Shown: positions 1 to 14,000 of the stretch, piece by piece | How positions within the stretch are numbered: the stretch's first letter is position 1 | How the letters are laid out: every line of letters begins with the position of its first letter | Source: Megalopta genalis | Lineage: Eukaryota; Arthropoda; Insecta; Hymenoptera; Halictidae | Assembly (NCBI RefSeq): GCF_051020955.1 | Contig: NC_135029.1 | Coordinates: 3,124,001-3,188,000, forward strand | Reading direction: 5' to 3' | DNA length: 64,000 bases | Made by a program: the position numbers and the translations under genes | Notes under the pieces: model-generated | Seen by the model: only the letters and a program-made list of their open reading frames with translations | Databases searched by the model: none | What the model was told of the DNA's origin: nothing

Positions 1-1595
1 GCATGGAATAGATTGTGCGAAGGTCCATGGTGTACTGAAATCTCTAAGCGTGGATCGTCTGTTTTTATTTTGCAAGTGCAACGGTATAAATGAAACAAGA
101 AAGAGGAGATAGATGTGTGCGTCGTGAAGATCACAAGTTGTAAATATAATTTCTATTGTACGCACACAGAGCGCAAGTGAGTGCACAGAATGTTCGATTT
201 AACATTGTCGATATTCCAATATATCTAAACGTGTAGATAATACGTGACCACAATAAACTACCGGTGGTTATCACATCATATTAAAATTAACTGTATTGAT
301 AATTCCACATCAAACTTCATGTACTTGTTCAATCTTTTGTAATTCTCTACTTTGATATTTATAGAATATTGTGAATAATAAGTTAATAAATAAATTGTTT
401 TTAAATAAATCATTAAAAATATTTTACATGGAAATTACAACCTTTCACTTAAAATTTGAGCAGCGATCTAGCAAAACTGAAGCAAATGAATCAACGTAAC
501 ATTAATTTATACATTTATCTAGCACATTTAGTAGACATTTTACAAACTATATACACGTAAACGTTACAAGTAATGATTCTTTTATTAGATTTTTGACGCA
601 CTAAAAATACACATTCTTCCGAACGCAGAAATGTAAATAAGAATAACGTTCGCATAAAGAGCATTTAACAATTGATTTATTTGTTTAAATTCTCGCTTAA
701 GTCATAGAAATTTGAAACATTTAGTTGTGAAAAAATTGGTCAAATGCCTCTTCGATAAATCACACAAGCTTTAGATTTATATCTGTTTGCACAACCGAAT
801 CGTGTTATCATCTTCAAGATATCGTTCAAAAATATGAAGGATAATCGCACCTTCCTGGCTTTTGTTAATAATAACAGGAAGAAGAGGCTTATAGTATAGA
901 ATATTTACAATATGATGGCGAAGAATTTTGTAAACTAATTACGTTCCCGCACTTTACTCTATGGAAGATAAGAATGTTCGATCTAAGTGAAAGAAACATA
1001 CATTTTCATTTAAACAAATAACACAATTATTAAGTGCACGCATTCGTGCATATATTACGATATCAAACTTTGTACACAGTTAAATTAAATTACCTGCATA
1101 ATGTCTATTATTATTAGATAAATTATAGACATATTTATAAACCTACACATATATAAAATACATGTCACTATAAAAACATTTAATAACCATATGAACCGTA
1201 TAAGTAATAAATCATTTTCTGAAGTATCGTTCGATATATCGATCGATAGTCTCTCATCAAAAGATAAAAAGCGGTGTACAAAATTCAAATTCCACGATTC
1301 AAAACTAATTCTCGATAAAGTAATTTCATTCTTCTGCAGTTTCTTCATATTTATAGAAACAAAAATAGTAAATAGTAAATGCTCTCGTCAAACGCAATTG
1401 TACAAATCAGCGTGTCAAAGAGTGTCACAATGTGTCAAAGATATTTCGATCCAAGTCTCGATAATTTCATGTGGAATAATCGGAATTAATGAGAATGTAC
1501 AGTTATGAGATTTGTGGCGGGAAAGCGGATCCTGGGAGAATAGTGATCGAAGATGCACAGGATGCAAACACCAAGTAAGATATTATTAAGCGTAC
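1..1595. other. X11L intron (partial), no gene seen
   Basis: AT-rich, stops in all frames. The short ORFs here have no recognisable product. It follows the PTB donor at 1595-1594, so it is intron sequence of X11L on the minus strand. I looked for the next PTB exon (APEGE-type start) and did not find it. Confidence 0.6.
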
Positions 1596-2021
1596 CTTTA
1601 TCCTGGATACAGCTTCCTCCGCCTGGCACATACGGGTAGATTTAGTGGGTTCACCTTCGCACACGAGCTGCGTAGATCCGAGGTATCTCGCTCGAAACAG
1701 GACACCCTCGATCAAAACTGAAGGATCATCGAGGAGAGCTGAAATGGCCACGGAAATGCACCATTTAGTTTGGTCGGCATTATTTTTCTTGTCGATGCAA
1801 CCGAATGCTGTTAGATAATCGATCGAAGAATTAAAAAGTCTAATTGACGACAGGGGAACAGAAATAGTAGCATTGTTCGCTAGTGATCCATCTTTTCGAA
1901 CAATGTTGTTTTCCAATTTCATGTCCGTATCTTTAAAAGTTTCATAACATCTGTTCACTGGATAAGCATCTGGCAACATAGTTTCGTCACCGTTTACGTT
2001 GAATAGTTTACAACGTTCCAT
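1596..2021 (-). CDS. X11L: X11L coding exon 11, start of PTB domain
   Basis: The last 41 codons are the PTB domain's first strand and helix: VLIEGVLFRARYLGSTQLV followed by CEGEPTKSTRM and QAEEAVSRIK. The donor AAG|GTACGC falls after ...SRIK; as I recall, a mammalian Mint splice variant inserts a short exon at this spot. The first about 100 codons (from CAG|ATGGAACG) are open and phase-compatible with exon 10 but match nothing I know. An alternative acceptor nearer the PTB (after CCATTTCAG, about 1740) would need a phase-1 partner, which exon 10 does not provide. Confidence 0.85.
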
Positions 2022-5000
2022 CTGCATTCGAATGAATACTTATTGTTGATTCGTTATTTCAGGATAATAATTTATATCCGTGTGCTCTTTTTTAAGTTCA
2101 ATCACTATACGGTTTCACTTTGTCACTTTATCGGCGTTGTTTCTATAATTAAACAATTCATTTATGCAGTTGATCAATTATATGAAAATCGAATTTAATT
2201 CACTTCGTTGGTTCTGTTCCACACTGTCTATTCCAGCATTGTTCTCAAACTCCACTTATGCTTTGATAAACACAATTTTTTTTGTTAATTTTTGTCAAAA
2301 ATTGTGTCAGCTATATTCGTTTGAAGAATATGACAACTGTGCCCACAGCAAAGCATGTAGCACTTATCATTGTCATCACAAAACGATTACTATTGTTACG
2401 GGAGAAACGTATCTACTACTCTCGGCTACTGATGCAGCTTTCAAGGTTCTATGTAAATGTCAGAGTTTATTCACGTACTTTCTTTGTTAGAAATTACTAC
2501 AGCACAGTCTTCAATTAAAATAAAACAATACACAGGTCACTTTCATAATAAACGATGCTCAGTAATCCAGCTAATTTTGTAAAACTATGTTCGTTAGATA
2601 CGACATTGGAGCTCATTTCAATAAGACTGATCAATACGTAAGTCTCAAGTGAGAAGTATATTGTCGACCATCGATGATAACGTCGAATACATCTTAGCGT
2701 GATGTTTGATTCTGTGTTGTTCGTATGTGACTGATTCTTTGCGCGTACCGTATAGATGTACACAAACTTTGTAGAGATACGGATTTGTGTTACACATTTG
2801 TGTATATTAAGATCGAGGATCGTCGCTGATTACGCTATCCAACAATGTTTCATATTTTTATCTTGCGTTTCGATAAACAATCAAGGATCTGAATTCATGT
2901 AGTGTAGTTGAATTTTCGAAATAAATTGGAAAGTATCCGACAAAATCGATGCGTTAAAGACGTCCCACTTTCTTTAAACGCTGTTTAAACATGTTCGAAT
3001 GTTTATAATATGATACAAAATTATTCCGTTGAATTTGACAAAGTTACGGAATTGTTGTACATAAGAATCGTTTGTATAGCTTCTATAGTTAGAACAGAAA
3101 AATTCTTGAAGTTGAAAATTGGTTCTGCTTTTCCAAAATTGTGTTTCTCAGAAACTATGGATGATGGATAAGAATTGTCTACAGATTAGTGAAACGCAAA
3201 ATTGGTGTTGGACAGATAGAAATTGGACACATAGAGAGAAATTTGTTAACATGTAACTATTTTTGTTAAACTAAACTGTGGATGTTTCGCGTTCGCGATA
3301 TAAATAATTTTATAAAATACGATTTTTATTACGCTTATATAGTATACCTACCAAGTATATCCAACAGGAAAGCATTAAGTAAGAAAAAGAAAATTAATTA
3401 TTTAAGTAATCAAATTTTATATTAAGTTGTATCCTCGTGTGAGACTATTCACGCGAGTCCATAGAATAAGTTGTATGATTTTGTATATATTCTTTATACA
3501 GGCTGACCCATTTAAAAATCTTCGAAATCGTTGATGATGCTACATAATGTTTCAAACAAAAGTTGAAAGGTTTTAGGGGGCACGTAATCTGTTATGAATA
3601 AGATTTTTCTAAGTGAACGCGTCGACGACATATGTGAAGGACAATTTGATTTTTTTCAATGGAATCATAAATTCTTCATGGAAATACTAAGGTATCTATT
3701 ACGAAAAATCATTGGTTTAGAAGATATTTTAATTTTATTAATGCATGGGGTTAGCACTCACGTATCTAAAGTTGGTGTTCAAAAATACGACCTTCAGCAT
3801 GAATGCAAAAATTTACTCGGTCTCTAAAAGATACTAAAATTAAAATATTTTCTAAACCAATGATTTGTCGTATTTTAATGAAAAGAACGACGAGCTTAAT
3901 CGAATAGTACATTAAAAAATTTATGATTTCATTTTAAGAAATAAAGTTGACCTTCATATGTTCTTTACGCGTCCATCTAGAAAAATCTTACTCGTATCAG
4001 ATTACGTGCCCCCTAAAACCATTCAGCTTTCATTTGAAACATTTTTTAGTATCATCAACGGTTTCGAAGAGATTTGATATGACGATTTATATAGGTCACT
4101 CTATATGAGATTGTCGCTAATGCGTGATAAATCTATCAATTCGTGTGTTTTAAAGATGAAGAAACATTTTGTCTATTACCTTCTTTGTTTCTGCTTTTTT
4201 TCTTCTCTTCTTTATCCTGTGAAACAGAATGATCGAATGTATTTACTGTATGTACAAAATGATTTTTAGTAATATTTACGTGCTTTTTGCAAATCACATG
4301 TCTCATACAACCTGTTAAAGCATCTTCATGCAGTGAATTTCGCATATCCAGCAATGTTAGTTAACAATCATTTGAAATAAATTTCATTTCTATTTCTAAT
4401 TAAATTGAAACGAGACATTCTCCCGTTTTAATATTGTCTAATCGCTTTGATCATTTTTATGATATAACGCAACTACATTTAGGTCAAAATACAAAGTTAA
4501 CAGACAGTTAATAGTAATAAATGAAAAAACGAATGGTACGAACCAGATAAATAAATTGATTCTTCATATAGTTAAAAAATGAATGCTAATAAATACTGTC
4601 ACATTTAACAGTTCTTAAAGAGAGTTTTAGAATTGAAGTAAAGCTTTATAGATTATATCATGTTTACAATATTATTTTACCGTTTCTAAATTTTTATAAC
4701 ATTTGGCAAAAAGCTTAGGTAAAGAGAATCATAACATAACTGTACATCTTATATTTTTAAAAATGTTAACTTCTTTAGATCTAATATAAAAGATTAATAA
4801 AACATTTATTTTATTAAAAACAAAAGTGTACTAATTTATTTATAACTATATTCCATAGCCTTTATTAGTATGATGTTACACAGCCAAAAGTTGAATTCTG
4901 TAACCAGTGAGGAAAGGTGGAAAGTGTGCATGATATTTGTGTATACAGGAATTTAAGCAAATTAACTGTATCCTGATTTTAAGGATCTTACTAAATCTAC

Positions 5001-8000
5001 TAGGAAGCCATTGCAATAAGTTATTTAAAATATCTAATAATCTCTAGATAATTATAACATATCACAAAAAAATTTACAACTTTATTGTACCTAAATTCGT
5101 TTTTCAAATCAAAAATTCACATTCAGTAGTTTATTAAAAAATTATGTATCGAAATAGGACATATAATTCTAATGATAAATCTAGCATTTGATATTTATTA
5201 TTATTACCAATTGCAAGTATATCTTGTATTTAATTAAAAATTATTGATTTAAAAACTATTGGTTGAATTGCAGTGTGTTGAAATCTTTATAAAATAAATG
5301 AACTATATTAGTTACAGTAGTAACAGTAAAAATGTACTGTAGAAATATAAACTCAAATGTTTTTTCTAGATGAATGATTTTATGTAAGATTTACAATAAA
5401 GTAAGGAAATCCAGCTACTCAATCTTCTAAATGCATCATATATATATTTACTTGCAACAACATCTGTATATTGATTCTTTAAATTATTATTTATAGCTTT
5501 AAAATAGATATCTATAATATTGCTTTACATGAAATAATTATGCCAAGTTCTCAAGCTAGTAACCTTTTTATGATATTTTGATAAAACTATGTCATTGCAC
5601 GATGCATATATCTAATATTGTACTAATTTTGACCTATAATCGCTTCTAGTTGGCCTTCTCACAATCGCATTATCATCCTCACAATATTATGGAACATGAA
5701 AGGATAATAATAAATGAATGCTGTAATAATAACAACTCTATCAAAGGTAAATGACACAAGAGAAAAAAAGCTGTTGCAGTATTGTTGGCAGCGATAGTAG
5801 CAGAGTAAGCAGAAAAGAATATAGGTTGATGTAATTTAATTGAAAGGGCACCTTTTTCACCTTGTTGCTGGATTCCTTGAGACTCTGAGGGGACGAGGGA
5901 GAATTTTTTGCTGGAGTCTTCTGCGGACTTGTTGTGAGTTGCGTAGGAGTGGTAACATCACAATCGGATGGTGGTGGCTGAATAATGGAAACTACTGGAG
6001 GAGGCGAAACAGAGGCTGAAGCGGAAGTGGATACACAGGCAGAGGTTGAAGCTAAAGGTTCTGCAGGTACTAGCGGGCTTTCTACCGGAGCGACAGTTAG
6101 GCTTTTCGGGGGAGTTTGTTTAGGTGTTGACAGTTTTCCACTCATCGGTGGTAACATTGTCCTAGTCTTAGGCTTCCTCCACCCCTATGTAACACCAATT
6201 ATATTTATGTTACGTTAGTCGGCTTTCCAGTAAAATACCTCTGCTCAAGCCATGCATTATCCATAGACCTCATATTATTCACACTGTATGGTTTCTTTAG
6301 TTTTTTAATCCTTTATTTGGTTGTATGCTAATAAATTTCTTCTATTAAATTATACAATACTGATCAGAGAGAGAGGGAGAGAGAGAGAGAGAGAGAGAGA
6401 GTAAACTGAATAAGTTCAGTAAATGTATAATATAAGTAAACAATTGAAAATGTAGGATATCCCTGTACAGCACATTGCATTTTATTTGCATTTGTGTTAC
6501 TATATGCAAAACAGAGAACTGCTAGAAATAGCATACAATAATAATTATATAACATCCAATTACATGTAACAAATGAAAATATAATTAAGTATATGGTATG
6601 GTATTAGAATATAAATTTCTAGTCCATATATAACAATACAAATCTTTAATTTTCTCACGAAATGTCATTTGTCCTAAATCGTATTATTTTCTTGTACGAT
6701 CTTTTATCAAATAAAACATCTTTCACATTATTATTGTTCCACAAATTTAATGAATAAGAATTAAATTTAGCACATTTAGTAACAGAACATTCGTATAAAT
6801 AATCAAAAAATACAATAAACACCAAAACACATGATAACATTTTACGAGTTACGTCTCGAGCCTCATTTGTCGGATTCACAATTCCGATAGATTAAAATAG
6901 AAACTATCCATACATCATTTTAACAAAATGCTTGTTTGAATACGATGTTTCCTCATCCTCCTCACAACTCATGTTATACAGGGTTTCCCCAATTTCGTAG
7001 TCGTGTTGCAAAAATGTTGTACTATACTGCAATTGACTATATACTATTAATCATAACCATAGAAGATCAAGAACTTTATCTTTCTATATCTATTATTTCT
7101 TTATGCAATCGTTCTTTTTTGCACTACAGTAATAAACAAATTAAATCATGTAGATGTGAATATTGAGACAAATTTCATATAAAATTTTATCAATGAATAT
7201 TGTTGCAGTAAAATATTTCTTTATGAATGATTATTAAAATTTAAGATAACCTTGTATATTGCAGATTAAAAACAATTATTAAATCAAACATTATATAGAA
7301 ATAGAAAATTGTTATTAAAAATTTATGGTATAGAAGGAAAATTATTTACAATTTTAATAGCTGTTTTTTATTCATTATTATGATGACTTGCATTCAATAA
7401 GAATAGGAATGGATTGTTACATAATTACTGTTTGTTTACTCCTCATTATGAAAGTAATAAATCAAATATCTTTTTGTTCAAATCAATACATACTTTATGA
7501 AGTGTATAAATATATGTACAAAAATATATTATATTCTTACAATTTTTTATGTATTGAATGAATTATTGCATGAGAACTTTTTAATTACATAGAAATATTC
7601 TATTGATTATATTTCTTTTTACATCACCAAATAAAGGATTAAATGTTAAAATTTCATGTGTCACTGCTCAATGCAATCAAAATGTTAACAAAATTATATA
7701 TCTTTTTTCTACTGAAAAAGATCTGTTTTTGAATATGGATAAGTAACTGATAAGGATGTATTTTGTATCGTACCCACAAAATGATAACAGCATTTGTATT
7801 GTATGTTACTGGTTATAACAATCACGTATATTATAATTTAAAATTGTTCAAAAGACGTAATGTTTTTGTATGATCAACAGCACAGAATTTGTATTAACGA
7901 TCACATTTTATACAAACAGAAATACGTTTCATAATAACATTTTTACTTTATCACCCAGTTAAATCATGCTTTGAAGAAACCATGTAAGAATATTATATCC

Positions 8001-11000
8001 AAAATATTATCAAAAATAATTTATTTACTACTTCTCATTGTATTGTAAATCTTACCTTATCATCGTAAAAGCCCTGATCATCTGTTCTTTGTTGACCAAG
8101 CAAACGATCAGTTTCGAGATCTGTATCTGCCTCTTCTTCGTCTGGCCCTTCCTCAATTTCAACGTCTGCTTCTTCACCCGCACGTCGCATTTCCGAATCT
8201 TCACTATTATTTTCTACGCAAATCCTCCGCCTGCCATCCGATAAACTAAATTTTAATTAGATGTACTTAAAAAAGAAGAACTGTGTAATGATAATAAACA
8301 CAAATGTATAGCTAGATTTTTAAAGCAACAAAATATAACTTTTACTTCTCACTTTAAATTATAAAAATGGGTTTGTAAATATTTATGATTTTTTATTAAT
8401 TTGTTATAAGCTATAGTTATCATCATTACAAGCTATAAATACCACAAAAATACTTAGTTAAATAGAAAACTTTGTTGTGTTTATTTCAGAATATAAGTTT
8501 TTAGAAATTAGAGATAATAAAACTCAATGAAGTAATAAACTTTGAGGCATGATAAGATTAAGGAAGGAGGAAGTAAAATACCTTGGTATCCAAATAGGAC
8601 TGACATTAGGTTCCAGGGGTTCTTCCGTTGAAGGTTTCACAGGTAAAGTCTTAGTCCTTTGCAATGCCATTCTAATATCTTTAATAGCAGCTTCGACTTC
8701 GCCACCTATTTCTAAATTGACTGTTTGTCTAGCTTGAGGTGCTGGAGGTGGAGGTGTACCAAGAGGATCCAGACCATCAAGTTGTAATTCATTTGCGTCA
8801 TACGAATTTTCTTTTTTAGGAACAAACAAATCAGGTGATGAAGATTTTAAAGAATGTAAAATATCTTTGCTGACGGTTAAACCGGAAAGGTCATTTCCGG
8901 TCGAATCGTTTTCCGCTGCAGTAGGATAGCCAGTGTCGTTTACGCGACTTCTTTGAATAATCTCCTTCTCAATTTCATTAATCTGTCGTTTCATTAACAT
9001 TACCGTTGGATTATTATTATCAGTATCACTAGCATGACCGCTGGACAAACCATCCTCAAGAACCGGCATGCTAGTGTATATTCGTAATGAATCTGAATTA
9101 TTTCCTAAGTCGCCGACAGATCCAAGAAGCCCACTGGCTGGTATCAATTCATTATCCATCATCATTAAGGAAACTTCGCTATCAAGATCTCCGCAGTTAC
9201 TATCACAATCAGTCATTTCAGGACTTAACGTAAAATTGCGAGAATGTCCGACTTGCAGTCCAACTTCTGTTTCTCCAAGATCTTCACTGCTACCAGTGCC
9301 AACCGAAAGATCTAAGAAATTGTTTTCATGCTCACCAGTCTAAAAAATAATACAAGAATTTAAGTAATAGCGACTTTGTAGTACGAAGATAATTTGCATT
9401 TTATACGTATATATGTTCATACAACTATCATATGCATAAATGCACGTACATTTTGCGAGTAATCAGTTCTTTGTTTTTTGGGAGATTCATGTACCAAAAC
9501 TTCCTCTGTGGTTGGTGGTCCACTTGCTAAACGTTGACCAACATAAGCACTTCCTCCTTGTCTTCGAAGTTCATAATCAAGATCCTTTAAGAAATAGTAA
9601 AAAAACAATATAGATAATTAAATAAAATATTAAACAATATATAACAACATTTCATAAAAGAGATGTATCTAAAATAATTCATACTGTATAAGCTATTTTT
9701 TAATATTTAAATGAACATCTAATTTATACCTGAAATGGGAAAGATTCTGTGCTGTTTTCCTTTTCTTTTGATGGTGGTGGACACTTAAAAAATTCTTCTA
9801 GCACTTTTCGAGTTTCTGAAAACTCATATAAATAATCAAATGTGCTACCACCAGATGATACTAAATTGCTGATATTATCAGTGGGTAAAGTTGACGGTTT
9901 TAAAGAGTCTTCTTCTTCATCTTCGAGTTTTGGAGATGGTGGAGAAGCATCTATTGCTTGATCATCTGAATAATTCATATTTGTTTCTACCACAGCCTTT
10001 TCTACGATAATGTCTGTAGAAGTATCTTCCTTCTTTAAAAAAGAAAAATTAAATATAGAAAAACTAATTTATAATATATATGTATTCAAACTTTTAAATT
10101 TAAATATACCTCATTGTGACTTGGTGTTGTTGGTAACACTCTTTGTGGAAAGCCAGGTCTTGGTGTCATGTACACAGATGGTGACGATAAAAGGCAAGGA
10201 AGTTGAGTATCGCGCACTCCATAACGTCTTGGACTTTCTGAATACTGTGCTATTGGTAATTCACCAATTACTCTTGCTACTTTGTGGTTACGTTCTGAAG
10301 ATGGTGAATCTACTTCGCAATCACTAGCTGGTGTAATGACCTGAGAATTAAAATTATTTAGTGCATATAATTTTGTAAAAATTATTTCAAAAGATGTTGT
10401 ACATATGTTTTTTCATAGTATTGCATACAATTCACATTATTAAAACTACATATACTTAATCATATATTTCATAATATTTAAATAATATAATAAGTTGGAA
10501 AGTGAATAAAAAATGAGGGATACCTTGAAGAATTCTGAAGTATTACGATGATATGCCGTCGTCGGGCTTGGACTGCTTCCAATACTAGAACTCAGAGGTT
10601 CTGGAGGAATACGGCCTCTTTGAGACTCTTCAGACTCATGATTTAAATTAGTAGATGTAACTTGGTTTGTGTTATTAGAGGATAAATCTAGTCGTAAATT
10701 TTGCCAATTATCATCAATGTCGTCGAAAACGACTACTTCACCATCACTGACTATAGCCATGCTTCTTGCTGGAGTAGTGTGATTCGATTGATAATCTATG
10801 CAGCTTTTTGATAATCCATAATCAATATCCGTAATATTTTTTGGTACACCATATTCTACATTATTGCTATTCAGAATTGAATCGTAATTAATAATACGAT
10901 TGGTGTGATTGCTTTTAGGAGAATCATAGTCAAGAATAGATTTTGTTGGATTATGTCGCACAGAATGTATTTCTGAAGCAAATACAGTTTCTGTTACTTC

Positions 11001-14000
11001 TCTATTGGCGCGCTGCTTTCTTGTGTCACCACATCTAGAAAATGTATATGCACAAATTTTTTTAACAAAACGAATGTATGAATAATTTATTAAATTAAAT
11101 AAATAAATTCATTAACATATTTTACAATAAGTATAATATCCTACTAATCAAATTTTCAAATTACCGGCTCCTTAATTCCCATATAGTCTGCGTGTTTGGA
11201 GATTTATTATTTCTTTTAACTGACAACTTGTTATCTGTTTGAGTATCTTCGTTATTTAAGGAATTTGATGCAGCAAGGAAGCGTGATTTTCTAGCTGCTA
11301 CTTTACCCCTGCTTTGAGAAAAAACTTCTCGCCCACCAGCAATTTCTATAATTCTGGAAAAAATAAATGGAACCTTACTTTTGTTATAGTTATTATTCCT
11401 TATTTTAAAGTAAGTTTAATACAATAAATTATGTGTTACTTGCACGATGTAAAACATTACTAAACAAATATTGTTATTCTAAATTGAAATGTTAATAAGT
11501 CATTATCTAATGCATGAGATAAGATAAAATAGGCAGTTTAAAATTACTTTTTACACTTAGGGAGTTAGAAATATAATTTGCAATTTTTATATTTTTAAGG
11601 CATAAGAATATTATACTAAAATATGAAGTTAAGAAATGTAGAATTAAAGGATTAAATAGCAAAATATTATTTATGAGTAACATATTTTATTTCATCCAGA
11701 AATGTTAGGGTGGATAATTATAAATATTAATCATTATGCATGCCACGTCTAGTTAATATAATTCTTAGAATATTCATAGAATATAATGTAATAAAAAAAC
11801 TTAAAAAATAAATATATAAACTATTGTAAAGTAGTACAAAGTAATATTATAAAAATACAGTGCAACTTATGATTAGTGATACAGATATATTTTGTATTAT
11901 TATTTTATTTGATTTACTTCTTATATATCAACAATTATATTTAAATATTTTAGGGTATCTTCATAAATTTCTAATTATACTTTTTAATTTATAAACCACT
12001 TATATGAAATAGTTACAATTATATTGTAGCTCCAAATTAACTATAATGGACATAGAAAAGTCAAAACAATATACTGTACTTAAAATATTTAATAAATATT
12101 ATATTGAAAATAAAAATAACCAATATCATTCTTATTCTTTTATTGTTACTGTTTTTAGAAATATACTTATTAATATAATATAGACAAATTTGTTATTACT
12201 GCATTAGTTTAACAAATATGTATGTTAGTTTTTTCATATTAATTAAATCTTTTTTAAGAATTGAGTAAATATACTTTTTAAGAAATTATTCTATTCACTT
12301 TTTCTTAAGATTTCCAACAGCTAAATTAGAAAATTTCCATATTTATAAATTTTGATAATGGTACTACAAAAGTATAAGTTATTGTAATATATGTATAATA
12401 AATAAACATTTATACTAAAGGTGATTAACATATTATCATTTTAAACAATAATTTACGCTAGGCATATGACAATCTATAAATAAGTACATTTACATTACTT
12501 ATGTATATAATTTTAAATCAATTATTACTCAATATGATTTAATGTCCATAAATAAAATATTGTGATGTCTGTTAATCAAATATAACAATCTTAATCAAAA
12601 TCATTATTTAATAACTGTTGACGTGAACAAACTCAAAATGGCATAAACAAAGAGTACATGGATAATTAAGTATGTATTTAAGTATTCTTACACTTTGTTA
12701 GTAAATTAATGTATTTAAGGCTTTGTTGTCACGATTATATTTAATTTACACTCACTGTTATACTTTTATACGATATATATGTCATAAACAAAACTCTTCA
12801 ACGACAGTGATACATTTAACCTAACATCACTTGAGCATAATATTTATCGACTACACTTCGATTGTCATTGACATGTTTATCGATTATTTCTGAATGCGGG
12901 TTTAATTTATGCCACATTTGACTTTTTATTGCATTGCACATTCTGTGTGAATAAAAAATTTAAAAAAAAGCAATGTTGATTATTAATATCTCATCTAAAA
13001 ATGAATAAAAATAATATTCATAGAGAAAAATAGTAAACTAAAAAATGTGACTTTTTCATGAATATATTATAAAATATAATTTGTTATTTCAGCAAAATTG
13101 TAATATTTAAAATATGTATGTATATACATACATGATACTAAAGACAATATTATTCTAATATTAGATTTCATTTTTTCATCCACATGTGTAAGCAAGAGAG
13201 ATATGAACATGTTTTATTTTAAAATGTTTACAGTAGAATCAAATTTTAGAATTGCAATAACATTCATTGTGTAAAATTTTTTGTTTATTAATAACTTTGA
13301 ATTTTATGAGTTTTAGTATATTTAGTTAAAATCCATAATACAACTATATCTTTTTGTCCTTTAAGTAAATCCAGAAATAACTATATGATTATTAATTTTT
13401 TAAACATTATTAAATATCTAAATAAATTGATTAAGTTTCTTCACATATAGTTTGTAATTATAATTTAGAAAGAATATTTCTTTGCTTTTAAAATTAGTGT
13501 TATTATAATGTGAAAAGATTACCTTCAAGTTCCTTAAATTATAGTTTGTACATAAAAAAGTATGAGACTTACCTGGAATCTGTTAATTTGTAACTGAAGT
13601 CACCCTTGGCAGATGTTAAAATATACACAGGACTTTCTTCAGGTCCACTATCATCTTGTTGCGAGTGACCCTGGTGGTCACTACCTGGAAGGCTACCATA
13701 CTGTGGAGCATCCTCACTGCGTCCAGAGGCAGAAGAGGAGCTCGAAGAAAGTGGTTTTGCATTAAGTGTGCCAAGTGAACTAAATGTTCCAAGTGGACCA
13801 CTAATACTGCCATTGCCACCGCTGACTCCAACGGATAGCTGACTATCACCTGCAAAACTGGACACCATGCTCGTTGCCCTATGACATATAAATATTTATA
13901 GGTATTATTTAAATTTGTAAACGTTATTTTGCATATTTAATACAGTATTATAATCAATCACATATTCTAAATTATAATTATCCATTAATTTTGATATCAA

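Noticed and set aside
6364..6555. ORFs ending or starting in Leu-Ser runs at (GA)n loci (also 26569-26778, 28717-28908, 62630-62956)
   Set aside because: Created by dinucleotide repeats, no protein support.
13860..13868. ATG at 13868 as the X11L start
   Set aside because: The exon opens at an acceptor ten bases upstream in matching phase with the 17.5-kb exon, so this Met is probably internal.
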